From CAZKUN01 sp964555935 (lineage in GTDB: Bacteria > Armatimonadota > Zipacnadia > Zipacnadales > VGFC01): 39,460 bases of DNA. Positions within the stretch are counted from its first letter, which is position 1, and each line of letters starts with the position of its first letter. Made by a program: the position numbers and the translations under genes. The DNA lies in NCBI GenBank assembly GCA_964555935.1, contig CAZKUN010000064.1, forward strand, positions 1-39,460. The letters are read 5' to 3'. Shown one piece after another: positions 10,247 to 18,562 of this stretch. The notes below the pieces were generated by a model. It was not told the DNA's origin and ran no database searches. It saw only the letters and a list, made by a program, of their open reading frames with translations.

Positions 10247-10621
10247 CGCATACCTCGCAGATGGTCCTTCCGTCCACGTCAACGCAAGCGCTCGGCAGGG
10301 CTCAACCGGGATTGCCCATATGGACCTGGGCACCCGGGTCGTCGGCCGAACGGTCGGCGGTTCGTAGCAGTGCTTCACCATCCGGCGGGCAGCAACCTGT
10401 ACGCGCCGTCGCACGGACGCTATTGGTGCAGGAGCCAACCGCCGCTGGCGTGGGCAGAGCACCAGGCAAGGCGCGCGAAGGCCATCAGAACATCCCAGTG
10501 GAAGATATGAAGGAACTCAAGGCGAGGGAGGCAGGGCATGGGCGCGCCAGCACATGCTGTCCTCTCTACATGAGCCGGAAGGAGCACGGATCGATCAGGT
10601 CAGGAGGACGAGGATACCAGG
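10247..10621. other. Divergent intergenic region before the methyltransferase
   Basis: This 375-base spacer between divergent starts holds repeat A copy 2. Purine-rich ribosome sites (AGGAGG at 10602-10607 and GAGGA at 10610-10614) precede the methyltransferase start. No other gene is recognised. Confidence 0.55.
10303..10402 (-). repeat. Dispersed repeat family A, copy 2
   Basis: Aligns over about 100 bases with the copies at 3815 and 18143. It shares the GGGATT core, a GACCTGGGC block and a distal block ending in CCTGTACG that is also in copy 3. Its near edge is 57 bases upstream of the Asp-box gene start. Confidence 0.75.
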
Positions 10622-11475
10622 ATGCGTGAAGCAAAGCCGGGCACGACCGCGCGCAAGGTCGCTCTGAACATTATCACGCTTGGGGCGGTACCGGGAATGG
10701 ACGAAGTCCTACCGACCGGGATCGTCGACGCGACGGCGACGTTGCTCGTGGAGTCCGGCGCGGTTGGTGCCACTGCGGTTCGATGGTCCCGATCCAAGAG
10801 GATGGTCTCCGTCTGCAGGGCGTTTGACTGGATGATGCCAGGGCAGTTCGAGACCTTTGCTAACAGGAAGGCGTTCTGTGAACGCCAGGTAGGAGAGGGC
10901 ATTCGTGCCGGGGCTGGCCAGGTCCTCGTCCTGGGTGCCGGGCACGACACGATGGGGTGGCGCCTGGCCCCGGAGTACTCCGGCGTACGCTTCTTAGAGA
11001 TCGACCATCCGGCCACGGCCCGTCTCAAGGCGAAAGGCATCGATGCCATGGGACGGCGAGCCAACCTTTACCTGATCCCAGAGGATCTCGGCAAGCGGCA
11101 ACTGGTGGACGTCGTGCACGCCAGCGAGGTATGGGACTCGGCAGCCCCAACGGTCATCGTCGCCGAAGGCCTGCTGATGTACTTGCCCCCGAGGCGGTCC
11201 GGGCGGTGTTCGATCAGTGCGCCGCTATCACCGGCACCGGTGGTCGGGGGGCTTTCACCTATATCGACACCCGTGCGGACGGTCGGCCTGATGCCGGCCC
11301 TTGGACAGGGCTGGCCCTGTGGATCCTCAAGACCAGTGGCGAGCCCTGGCTCTGGAGCACTCGCCCCGAAGAACTCCGTGCCTTCGTAGACGAGAGTGGC
11401 TGGACAATCGCAGAGGACTCAGCGAGGGTATCTGAGACGCTGGGGATAGAGTTCTTCGGCGTTGCTCTGAGGTGA
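10622..11475 (+). pseudogene. LCM/TcmP-type SAM-dependent methyltransferase with a one-base frameshift
   Basis: Predicted class I methyltransferase of the leucine-carboxyl-methyltransferase (TIGR00027/PPM1) type, transferring a methyl group from SAM to an unknown acceptor. The first frame carries the SAM-binding loop VLVLGAGHDTMGWR (101-114) and the acidic motif LEIDHPATARLKAKG. It reaches EGLLMYLPP and then loses homology. The +1-shifted frame continues naturally from PEAVRAVFDQCAAITG to ETLGIEFFGVALR and stops at 11475. The break is at a run of five C at 11186-11190; one extra C would restore a protein of 284 residues. This may be a homopolymer error or a true mutation. No Cys-rich or membrane segment is present. 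Confidence 0.8.
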
Positions 11476-11997
11476 TGTCCTGGGGCGCCCGGCGTTCGGC
11501 CCGGCTGTGCAGAGGCCGCTCCGCCACCGCGAAGTCCACTCCCAAGAAGGCCAAACCAGGCGGAGCGAAGCCATATCCCCGACCAAGGCAATGAAGATGT
11601 TCGTGAGAGCATTCGGCCATCAGGGCGAGCGGAAGAACGGGTGCAGGAATCTCGAGTCAAGGTTATGAGCCTTGCGCTACTGATTTCGGCAATATGCGCT
11701 TATCAGGCCCGTGGCGACCATTTTGAGCGGCGCTAGTTCGCACAAGAGGCCCGAGACTTGCGAGGCTAGTTTCAATGGGTTTCGGGCCTTGAGCGTGTGG
11801 TGGTTCTCCGTCTGTGCTACAAGAGCATCTTGGGCGCAGCGCCAGCTGGCAGTGGCCGTCGCTCGCATCCTGCAAAGCCCCAGATTCCAGCGTGGAATGA
11901 GTTTTTCGCGGGGACACCCCTCTCCCCCAAGCACGTTTGGTCCCCAGGCATGGCCCCGTGGTGTGTGGCGCGTTGCCTGAAGGCCTTGGCTCGGCGT
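11476..11997. other. Convergent intergenic region with one hairpin and no recognisable gene
   Basis: Spacer of about 520 bases between the converging methyltransferase and ADP-ribosylglycohydrolase-family genes. Open frames exist on both strands but none resembles a known family. The only structure noted is the hairpin at 11747-11789. Confidence 0.5.
11747..11789. other. Hairpin, 11-bp stem
   Basis: AGGCCCGAGAC (11747-11757) pairs with GTTTCGGGCCT (11779-11789) over 11 positions with a single G-U pair, leaving a 21-base loop. It lies between converging genes and could act as a bidirectional terminator or an RNA structure. It has no T-tract on either side, so a classical intrinsic terminator is uncertain. 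Confidence 0.4.
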
Positions 11998-13680
11998 CTA
12001 CTCGCTGACTAGTTCGATGTCGGCCCAGTAGCCCGCTTCCCACGCCCAGCCGGTCGGCTGGTTGACCAGTTCCAGTTGGATGTTGCCGCCGGCGTGCTCC
12101 GACAGGTCCACCTCCACATCGAGCCAGCCATCCGTGACCGTCTTCTCCCCCACCTCCCGCTCGAGGAGCTGACTGCCGTTCACCTTGACGATGAGCAGCC
12201 AGTCGCCATTGGGATGGTGACTCACCGAGAACCGCAAGGCCGTCTTCCCATCCCGTGGTATCGATGCCGTCCGGGAGAGCGTGCAGCCTGTGGCCTGGTC
12301 GAGCGGGTGGGTCATGAACACATTCTGCTTGCCGTTGTGGTCCGCCCGGATTCCAGGCTCCATGTCGGGGCCGCAGTCAGAGAGCTTCCAGTCCGGCGCA
12401 AACTCCTTGAACCCGGGGTACGCTTCCTGCGCGATCAGCGCTATCTCGGCCTCGGTGAAGCGGCTGCCTGCGACTGGGCCTGGATCCCACGTCAGCTCGA
12501 GCGGACTGGGTGTCGACTCGATGACGGGAATCACGAACACCTCGCCGCCATCCGGGCCCTCCTCGACGCGCCCGCCCGCCTCCACGATGGCTTGCCGCGC
12601 CAGCATCTCACACACGTCCAGCAAGCCGGGGAAGTCATAGGCCGTGTGGCTGAACACCCTCGTCTCGTCCAGCTCGCTCGTGTATCGAGGGGGGAGGCCG
12701 GAAAACCCCACGGTCGTGAAGAGCACTCCTCCCGAGCTCGACGGGTTGCAGTCCGAGTCCATGCCGGCCCGGCAGGAGATCACGATCGTCTCATCCAGAT
12801 CGCCCTTCCCGTAGAGCAGGCCGAGCAGCACATACGCCCCGTTGATCTTGACGTCGATGCCGCCGTTGGACGCCCTCTGATACTCCGGATCCTCCCGGTA
12901 CTTCTCCTGGAGCAACTGCCACGTCCGCTCCCAGTCGTCCGGATCCTCTTCGTACCACGCGAGCATGTCTCGCGCCATCTCGGCATACTGACTGCCTGCC
13001 GGGATGCACTTCAGTCCCGCCTCCACCAGCCAAACGGGGTCGCTCTCGAAGAACGCCTCAGCATACATCCCCCCCATGAACTGACCCGCATACACCCCGT
13101 CGCCGTAGTTCATCAGCCGGCCGAACTTCTCCCCGAGCTTGATCGCCACGTTCGGCAAGCCCGGCGCGATGAGGCCGGAGTAGTCGGCCTCGATCTGGTA
13201 GTCGATGTCATTCCCGCGGTCGTTGAACTGCGGATGACTCGAGTCGGGCGGGGCGATGCCCTTGCGCAGATTGGTCCTGCCCGCACGGTTCGCGCACCAG
13301 AGCGGATACCCGCTGTTGGCGAAGTCGATCCCCGCTTGGCGAATGGGCACATCCAGCCCATACTCCTCCATCGAGCGGAGAAATGTCATCTCCACATACA
13401 GGTCGTCCTGGCCAAACGCGTGGTTGATCATCTCCGGCGACCACGCCGGCATGGCGTCCTCCGGGATAATCCTGTCCTGGTACTTGAACTCCGTCGGTCC
13501 GCCCCACGAGACTCCGGCGATCTGGCCTATCCAGCCAGCCTTCATCTTGTCTCTGTATTCGGGCACCGGCAGGCGCCGGAACTCAAGGTCGTCTGCTGTC
13601 ACTGGCGCCAGCCCCAGGACTATCCCGGCGAACGTCAGTAGGCTCACCGTCACGTGTCGCACGCCTAGCACGGTCCTCAT
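11998..13680 (-). CDS. Exported ADP-ribosylglycohydrolase-family protein with C-terminal beta-sandwich
   Basis: Protein of 560 residues from the start at 13680, which gives a signal peptide (TVSLLTFAGIVLGLAPVTA). The ADP-ribosylglycohydrolase fold is indicated by KAGWIGQIAGVSWGGPTEF (about 48-65), FGQDDLYVEMTF (DD at 92-93) and the late metal-site motif RAGMDSDCNPSSSGG (about 303-317). In the family, paired aspartates bind two magnesium ions and remove ADP-ribose. Exported, larger members of this fold are common beside glycan-degrading genes, and their substrate is unknown. The last 120 residues (SVSHHPNGDWLLIVKVNG to the end) look like a small carbohydrate-binding-type beta-sandwich. It lies 88 bases after heparinase 2 on the same strand, so is probably in one operon. 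Confidence 0.85.
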   Translation of the reverse strand: MRTVLGVRHVTVSLLTFAGIVLGLAPVTADDLEFRRLPVPEYRDKMKAGWIGQIAGVSWGGPTEFKYQDRIIPEDAMPAWSPEMINHAFGQDDLYVEMTFLRSMEEYGLDVPIRQAGIDFANSGYPLWCANRAGRTNLRKGIAPPDSSHPQFNDRGNDIDYQIEADYSGLIAPGLPNVAIKLGEKFGRLMNYGDGVYAGQFMGGMYAEAFFESDPVWLVEAGLKCIPAGSQYAEMARDMLAWYEEDPDDWERTWQLLQEKYREDPEYQRASNGGIDVKINGAYVLLGLLYGKGDLDETIVISCRAGMDSDCNPSSSGGVLFTTVGFSGLPPRYTSELDETRVFSHTAYDFPGLLDVCEMLARQAIVEAGGRVEEGPDGGEVFVIPVIESTPSPLELTWDPGPVAGSRFTEAEIALIAQEAYPGFKEFAPDWKLSDCGPDMEPGIRADHNGKQNVFMTHPLDQATGCTLSRTASIPRDGKTALRFSVSHHPNGDWLLIVKVNGSQLLEREVGEKTVTDGWLDVEVDLSEHAGGNIQLELVNQPTGWAWEAGYWADIELVSE

Positions 13681-13768
13681 CTGCTCTCTCTGCCTTTCTG
13701 CTGTTCGTTCCACGGCTGATTCCTGGACGCAGCGGCTACTCGGCCCCATGAGCGGAGCGTCACGCCGT

Positions 13769-16700
13769 TTACTTGGCCCTGTCTTCCTCGGTTCCCGCGA
13801 TGTAGCGGACCGCGGGGAGCTCGAAGGCCGTTACCCTCGGCAGTGGGAAGCGCCTCACCGTCACGGTGTCTTGCGTGGTGGCCTGCACCGGGAAGCCCGT
13901 CTGGTGGTCGCCGTCGTGAACGCGGACGTAGCTCGTGCACGAGTCCGCGGTAGTCGGCCAACCGTCCGGTCGAGGTGAGGACGCATGGAGCGTTGAGTCA
14001 GTGTTCTCGGGCACGTCGCTGCGCCAGGTCGCAGGCATGTCGCGGAAGCCGACGTCGCCCTCGCGCAGTGTCCCTGCTCCCACGCCCACGACCCAGTGGC
14101 TGCGAGCAGACCTCCTGCAGAACACCCCGAACTTGCCCTGGAAGTGAATCCCATCGACCTCGGCTTCCTCTGCGAAGTCAGCTAGGACCCAGTACGTGCC
14201 CCACCCCGACTCGATGCGCAGCCCGACTGCTGAGTCGCCCGCTGCGTTGGGTAGCGTGAGCCGCTCAACTCGGCGTATGGGCATCGAGCCGTCCGGGGCA
14301 GAAGGCTCGTGGATTGCGACGAACGTACTGGCCAAGTCCTCGCCCCTGAGCACGGCGTCGACGTAGCGGACACGTCGCCCGGCCTGCTCCCAGGTCATCT
14401 GGCCGGGGCCGTTGGCGGCGGCGACTTCGTCGACCTGCGTCATCATCCACAGCCGGTATGCCCCGTCGTTCTGCTTCCAGATCGCCTGCCAGGTCGGAGG
14501 AGGGCCCTTTGCCCTTCGCACATCGCGCAGGCCGAAGATGTGATCGCGCTCCGTGCTGGCGCCGAAGTCCGGGATGGGCTCCTCGGGTGGCAGGTCCACG
14601 CCGACGAACTCCAGTGCGGCCCCTTCGGCATCGCTAGCGGCCAGCTCGCTGAAGACGCGGAAGGCGTGCTGTTTCCCGCCGGTCACACGGAACACGTCCA
14701 CAGCGAATGTCTCCGACGCCGGGCCTTTGATGAGCGCTATCCGACGTCGGTACTCGGAGCACTGGTCGTAGACGTCCGATGAAGCCTCAATCACCGACAC
14801 GCGCGGCGTCGTGGCCATCATCTCGAAGGCTGGCACTCGTCCCGCCATTCGCTGCTGCTGATCATCGACCGCGACCAGGTTGTGGCTGGCGGTGTCGCGG
14901 AACCAGGCATTCATCGGCGTGTCGCCCAGGTACCCGTGGTCGCCCAGGATGGTCCGGCCGCCAGCCGCGTAGTAGACGGACAGGCTGTCGACATGCCGAT
15001 GGCCTCCGGGCGGTGAAGCGTGCAGCGTGAGCAGGGCCGCATTGTGGTCCCCTCCGTGCCGCAGGAAGCCGGTCATCCAGGAGGGGAAGAATAGCTCTGG
15101 CAAATCGAGGCCGGTGTCTTCGGAGTGAGCGCCCTCAACGGTATCGGCATCCATATTGAGGACCGCGTACTCGCCGGGGCTGCCACCCGAATACGCGGTA
15201 CCGAGCGCACCCGCGTAGTGCTCCGGCAGGCGCCTCAGGCCGACCTCCAGGTACCTCGCGCTGGGGCGGTATCCGACCGGTGTATCGGACAGAGGAGGGA
15301 ATCGACCGTCCGGACCCAAACAGTCGAGCTGAGACCGCATGAGCAAGCGGAAGCGCGCGCTCTTCCGGTAGAGGTCGATCTCCCCGTCGCGGCGGGGGTA
15401 GCCGGCAGGCCAGCGGAACCCGTGCAAGGCTTCGGCCAGCTCCACCATCGCGCCGAAGTAGCTGGCGGACGAATACGTGTAGGCCGGGCTCTCATGGCTG
15501 AACCCGTCGTACGTGAGCGACCTCGTCTCATAGCCTTCGAAACCCTTCAAGGCCACATCGACCCACTCGGTCAGCCCGAGACACTTGGCCACCTGGGCCA
15601 TGGGCCGGTAGATGCGCCCTGCCTTGTTGTTCAGGTTGGTCGCTTCGCCTGGTCCGCCCAGAAATGGCTCTGCGCCCATCAGCCACTCCATGAAGAGATC
15701 TCGCTCCACCTGCGCGCGGTCCTCGGCGGTCCATAGCGGGTCCCCGTTCGCGCCCCGCGCGTCGTAGACCAGGTCATACGCTTCCGCTAACCCCATGAGC
15801 TCCGTCGCGACATCGACGCTGGGGTGCACTCTCCCGCCGCCCCAGTACCCCTGCAACATGCGAGCCTGCTCGAGCGTGTCCCCGTCGTAGGCCGCGGTGC
15901 ACAGGTGCCGCTTCCACTCCAGCGGCAACGACTGATCATGCCACGCAGCGTACAGGGGGTCGCAGTCGGCGACGGCATCCCAGTAGTCGTGGTAGAGCCA
16001 CCGCCGATAGCAGTGGGCCAGGCGGACCAGGATAGCGACCGCCTTCTCAGCGTACCGCGGGTCGCGGTCGATGCCGTAGACCAGCGCCAGGCTACGTACA
16101 GCGTCGAACATGAACTGCACCTTGCGCTCGCGTATCTGCCCGGTGAAGCTCACGTGTGTCGCGTGTCCTACCCAGTGCCAAGCGAGCTTCCCGCTCCGGT
16201 CCTCCGGGTGCTGCAGCTCGGCGTCGTTGAGGAGGAACGTCAGTTCCTGCCCCATGCGTGGACACTGCAACGTCGCGGTCTCGGGGAAGTCCGCGCTGGG
16301 ATACTCCTGTCCGCAGAACCGGCACCGTAGCACCTCCGGCTCGCGGAAGGTCCAGCTCATGACGCGGCCCGCTCCCATCGCCTCCTGCGACTTCTCGCCG
16401 ACGCAGTTCGGGCACGTCATGCCATAGCAGTACCACGGGGTGAGCTCCGGGATCATGCTCTCGATGTACCCGTCCGGCTGTGACACGACGTAGTCGGCGA
16501 TGCGCGCGTGTGCGGCAAGCCAATCGTCGGCCCATGAGGCGGCCTCGACGTTGCGCCGCGCCTGTGCGAGCTGAGTTTCTGTCAGGAGTACCGGGTGGTC
16601 GACGCGCACGCGGTCGGCGAACATACGGGTCTTGCGGGCCTCGATCTGGCGGCGGAACTCGCCCTCGCTCTCCGACGGGCCCGCCTGCTGCCATTCCATG

Positions 16701-16822
16701 AGGCCGCCTCCGCGCACGACGGCGTCGATGTACTCGGACTGCCGATCCGCCCCGGCAGGTCCAGCAGCGTACGCCACGGCGATGAGCATCACGACGAGGC
16801 ATTCGGGAAGGGCTTGTTGCAT
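13769..16822 (-). CDS. Exported heparinase II/III-like polysaccharide lyase family protein 2
   Basis: Protein of 1017 residues. The start at 16822 is set by a GGAGG at 16832-16836 and a signal peptide (LVVMLIAVAYAAGPAGA). Two Cys pairs, CPNC (137/140) and CRFC (167/170), suggest a small zinc knuckle. A helical alpha/alpha-barrel region follows to about residue 560. The heparinase II/III domain starts near MTGFLRHGGDHNAALL and carries PPGGHRHVDSLSVYYAAG (about 600), with ASHNLVAVDDQQQ downstream. These are the family's His-rich active-site segments. Family members cleave uronic-acid-containing polysaccharides by beta-elimination; the substrate here is unknown. The same frame is open upstream into the broken GH16 gene. 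It is followed closely by the ADP-ribosylglycohydrolase-family gene. Confidence 0.88.
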   Translation of the reverse strand: MQQALPECLVVMLIAVAYAAGPAGADRQSEYIDAVVRGGGLMEWQQAGPSESEGEFRRQIEARKTRMFADRVRVDHPVLLTETQLAQARRNVEAASWADDWLAAHARIADYVVSQPDGYIESMIPELTPWYCYGMTCPNCVGEKSQEAMGAGRVMSWTFREPEVLRCRFCGQEYPSADFPETATLQCPRMGQELTFLLNDAELQHPEDRSGKLAWHWVGHATHVSFTGQIRERKVQFMFDAVRSLALVYGIDRDPRYAEKAVAILVRLAHCYRRWLYHDYWDAVADCDPLYAAWHDQSLPLEWKRHLCTAAYDGDTLEQARMLQGYWGGGRVHPSVDVATELMGLAEAYDLVYDARGANGDPLWTAEDRAQVERDLFMEWLMGAEPFLGGPGEATNLNNKAGRIYRPMAQVAKCLGLTEWVDVALKGFEGYETRSLTYDGFSHESPAYTYSSASYFGAMVELAEALHGFRWPAGYPRRDGEIDLYRKSARFRLLMRSQLDCLGPDGRFPPLSDTPVGYRPSARYLEVGLRRLPEHYAGALGTAYSGGSPGEYAVLNMDADTVEGAHSEDTGLDLPELFFPSWMTGFLRHGGDHNAALLTLHASPPGGHRHVDSLSVYYAAGGRTILGDHGYLGDTPMNAWFRDTASHNLVAVDDQQQRMAGRVPAFEMMATTPRVSVIEASSDVYDQCSEYRRRIALIKGPASETFAVDVFRVTGGKQHAFRVFSELAASDAEGAALEFVGVDLPPEEPIPDFGASTERDHIFGLRDVRRAKGPPPTWQAIWKQNDGAYRLWMMTQVDEVAAANGPGQMTWEQAGRRVRYVDAVLRGEDLASTFVAIHEPSAPDGSMPIRRVERLTLPNAAGDSAVGLRIESGWGTYWVLADFAEEAEVDGIHFQGKFGVFCRRSARSHWVVGVGAGTLREGDVGFRDMPATWRSDVPENTDSTLHASSPRPDGWPTTADSCTSYVRVHDGDHQTGFPVQATTQDTVTVRRFPLPRVTAFELPAVRYIAGTEEDRAK

Positions 16823-16839
16823 CGTTGCGCCTCCGGGGC

Positions 16840-17494
16840 GACGGCGGGGCTGGGCACATCGTGTGTCTTCTCTCGCGGCTGCGCTGCGGCCTCCGGCAGC
16901 GCGGTGTTCGCTGGAGGAGCGTCGGCCGTAGTGCACGGTGAAGTAGTTGCTCATCGGATCGCGGCCAAGTTGCTCGAAGATGTCGATCTCGACAGCCTCA
17001 TCGGGATTCTGACGGGTGCCACCATCCTCGACCAGCTTGTGGTAGGCGCCGTCGACGGGCATCATCCAGAAGGCCCTGTGACGTCCCGAGCCCGCGGCGC
17101 GCCGAGCCTTGGTCTCAAACCATCCATACTGCTGAACGAAGGGCTTCCCCTGCGGCCAGTCGACTCATCCGCCGGGGCTGGTCTGGGTCGATGAACAGCG
17201 GAAGGCATTGTTCGCGCCCGCGAATGGGAGTTCGGCATCGATCCGGAGATGAAGCACCCCGTCGGCCACCACGTAATGTGTCAGAGCGTCTCGGTAGTAG
17301 GGGTGCCATTTGGTCTCATCAAGTTGGGGCTGGTCAAACTCGTCACCGAAGGTGAGCGTCCAGCCTGACCTATCGGGCGGCGTCGCCGGTCCCTGCCCCG
17401 AGCAGACCGATGCAATTGAGAGCGCGGCGAGGCAGCCCATGGCGGCGTGGAAGTAGAGGGACGGAGGCGGCGGACCCGTGACCAGTATGTGCAT
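16840..17494 (-). pseudogene. GH16 glycoside hydrolase remnant (internal stop, 3' truncated)
   Basis: The start at 17494 gives a signal-peptide-like N-terminus and then GWTLTFGDEFDQPQLDETKW, the typical opening of a GH16 (laminarinase or beta-glucanase-like) domain. The frame is stopped by TGA at 17165-17167. The same frame resumes with VDWPQGKPFVQQYGWFETKA, AFWMMPVDGAYHKL and the catalytic ExDxxE motif EIDIFE (16973-16990), then NYFTVHYG. Homology ends soon after that, and roughly the last 100 residues of a normal GH16 domain are missing. The frame then runs straight into the heparinase 2 start without another stop. The remnant lies 17 bases downstream of tag. The most likely history is a nonsense mutation plus a 3' deletion. 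Confidence 0.8.
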
Positions 17495-17511
17495 GGTTGC
17501 CTCAGGTCCCT

Positions 17512-18093
17512 TCAGGGCGTGCGTCCGCCGCCGAGTTCCGCCCATCGATAGCAGTCACCGGTGTGGTCATTGACCATGCCGACGGCCTGCATGAATGCGT
17601 AGCAGATGGTGGGCCCGACGAACTTGAAGCCTCGTTTGAGCAGATCCCGGCTCATCGTCTCGGCCTCGAGCGTCGTCGTCGGCAGATCGCTGAGGGCGCG
17701 CCAGGCGTTCTGGATCGTCTCGCCGCCGACAAACTCCCAGATATACCGGTCGAACGAGCCGAACTCGCTTTGCACGGTCAGGATCGCTTGGGCATTCGTG
17801 ATCGCAGAGCGCACCTTCAGCCGGTTACGCACGATCCCCGCGTCCTGCAGCAGGCTCGCGACCTTGGCGTCATCGTACCGAGCGATCTCTGAGGGATCGA
17901 AGCCGCTGAAGGCCGTGCGGTAGTTCTCCCGCTTCCTGAGAATGGTCGACCAGCTGAGCCCTGCTTGGGCTCCCTCAAGAAGCAGGAACTCGCACAGCCC
18001 GATGTCGTCGTGGAGCGGCACGCCCCACACCTCGTCGTGGTAGGAGATCATCAGCGGGTCGTCTCCCGACCAGGCGCACCGTGTCTTCTCCAC
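17512..18093 (-). CDS. tag: DNA-3-methyladenine glycosylase I
   Basis: Protein of 193 residues that removes 3-methyladenine from alkylated DNA as the first step of base excision repair in the cytoplasm. The length and all key residues match the Tag family. The zinc ligands are Cys6 (RCAW), His19 (YHDEVWG), His177 and Cys181 (HTGDC). The catalytic glutamate is at 40 in LLEGAQAGLSW. SWSTILRKRENYRTAF and FKFVGPTICYAFMQAVG are also diagnostic. It is the first gene of a minus-strand series of otherwise exported glycan-active proteins and is the only DNA-repair gene seen. Repeat A copy 3 lies in its leader. Confidence 0.96.
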   Translation of the reverse strand: MEKTRCAWSGDDPLMISYHDEVWGVPLHDDIGLCEFLLLEGAQAGLSWSTILRKRENYRTAFSGFDPSEIARYDDAKVASLLQDAGIVRNRLKVRSAITNAQAILTVQSEFGSFDRYIWEFVGGETIQNAWRALSDLPTTTLEAETMSRDLLKRGFKFVGPTICYAFMQAVGMVNDHTGDCYRWAELGGGRTP

Positions 18094-18142
18094 TTCCGAC
18101 CATCCTCTCTGTTGAAAGCGGCGCAGCGAAGTCCAGCGCTTC

Positions 18143-18242
18143 TAGCCGGGATTCCCCACATGAACCTGGGCGCGCCGGTGTTGGCTGGACGATCAGTTGC
18201 TCGTTGCGGCGTTTCGGCAGATCGACTCCGGGGACCTGTACG
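18143..18242 (-). repeat. Dispersed repeat family A, copy 3
   Basis: Third copy of the element of about 100 bases, near-collinear with 10303-10402 (one base of length difference over about 90). The near edge is 50 bases upstream of the tag start. The orientation relative to the following minus-strand gene is the same as in the other two copies. Confidence 0.75.
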
Positions 18243-18374
18243 AAACCGACCTGTACTTCGTATCACTTGAGCCCTGTCGGGAGCACTCCCTATGGATGGG
18301 CCAGGGGCACAGAGAAGATCCGTGCCGACTCAAGGAGGTTCTCCCCACGCCGAAAACGAATCCGGCAAGCACGA

Positions 18375-18406
18375 CGGACCACGAACACGCTGTGAAGCGT
18401 GGTCCG
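18375..18406. other. Perfect 9-bp inverted repeat
   Basis: CGGACCACG (18375-18383) and CGTGGTCCG (18398-18406) are exact reverse complements around a 14-base loop. A competing inner stem, CACGC/GCGTG, is also possible. It sits between the tag leader and the decayed insertion sequence and could be a terminator, an operator or a piece of element end. Confidence 0.45.
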
Positions 18407-18562
18407 CAAACTCATCCGCGGCATGGGGCTCCAATATCCCGTTCGTTCAGCGGTTGGTCCGCTGGCGAGACAATACGTTGGCAGCGTTGGAGGACGGATA
18501 GGAGAACGACGGAGCCGACGAGCAGCGGAGACAGGCAGGCTGCTCGCGAGACTGAGTGTCGT

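Larger units (their letters stand above)
18094..18562. other. Spacer between tag and the insertion sequence
   Basis: About 470 bases holding repeat A copy 3 (18143-18242) and a perfect inverted repeat (18375-18406). No gene is recognised. It ends where similarity between the two transposase 3' ends begins. Confidence 0.5.

Noticed and set aside
11711..11980. Small plus-strand gene of 89 codons in the 520-base spacer
   Set aside because: No ribosome site, no family resemblance, and equally long open frames on the other strand.
12076..13641. Plus-strand open frame of 521 codons opposite the ADP-ribosylglycohydrolase-family gene
   Set aside because: Antisense shadow of a well-supported gene; no recognisable motif.
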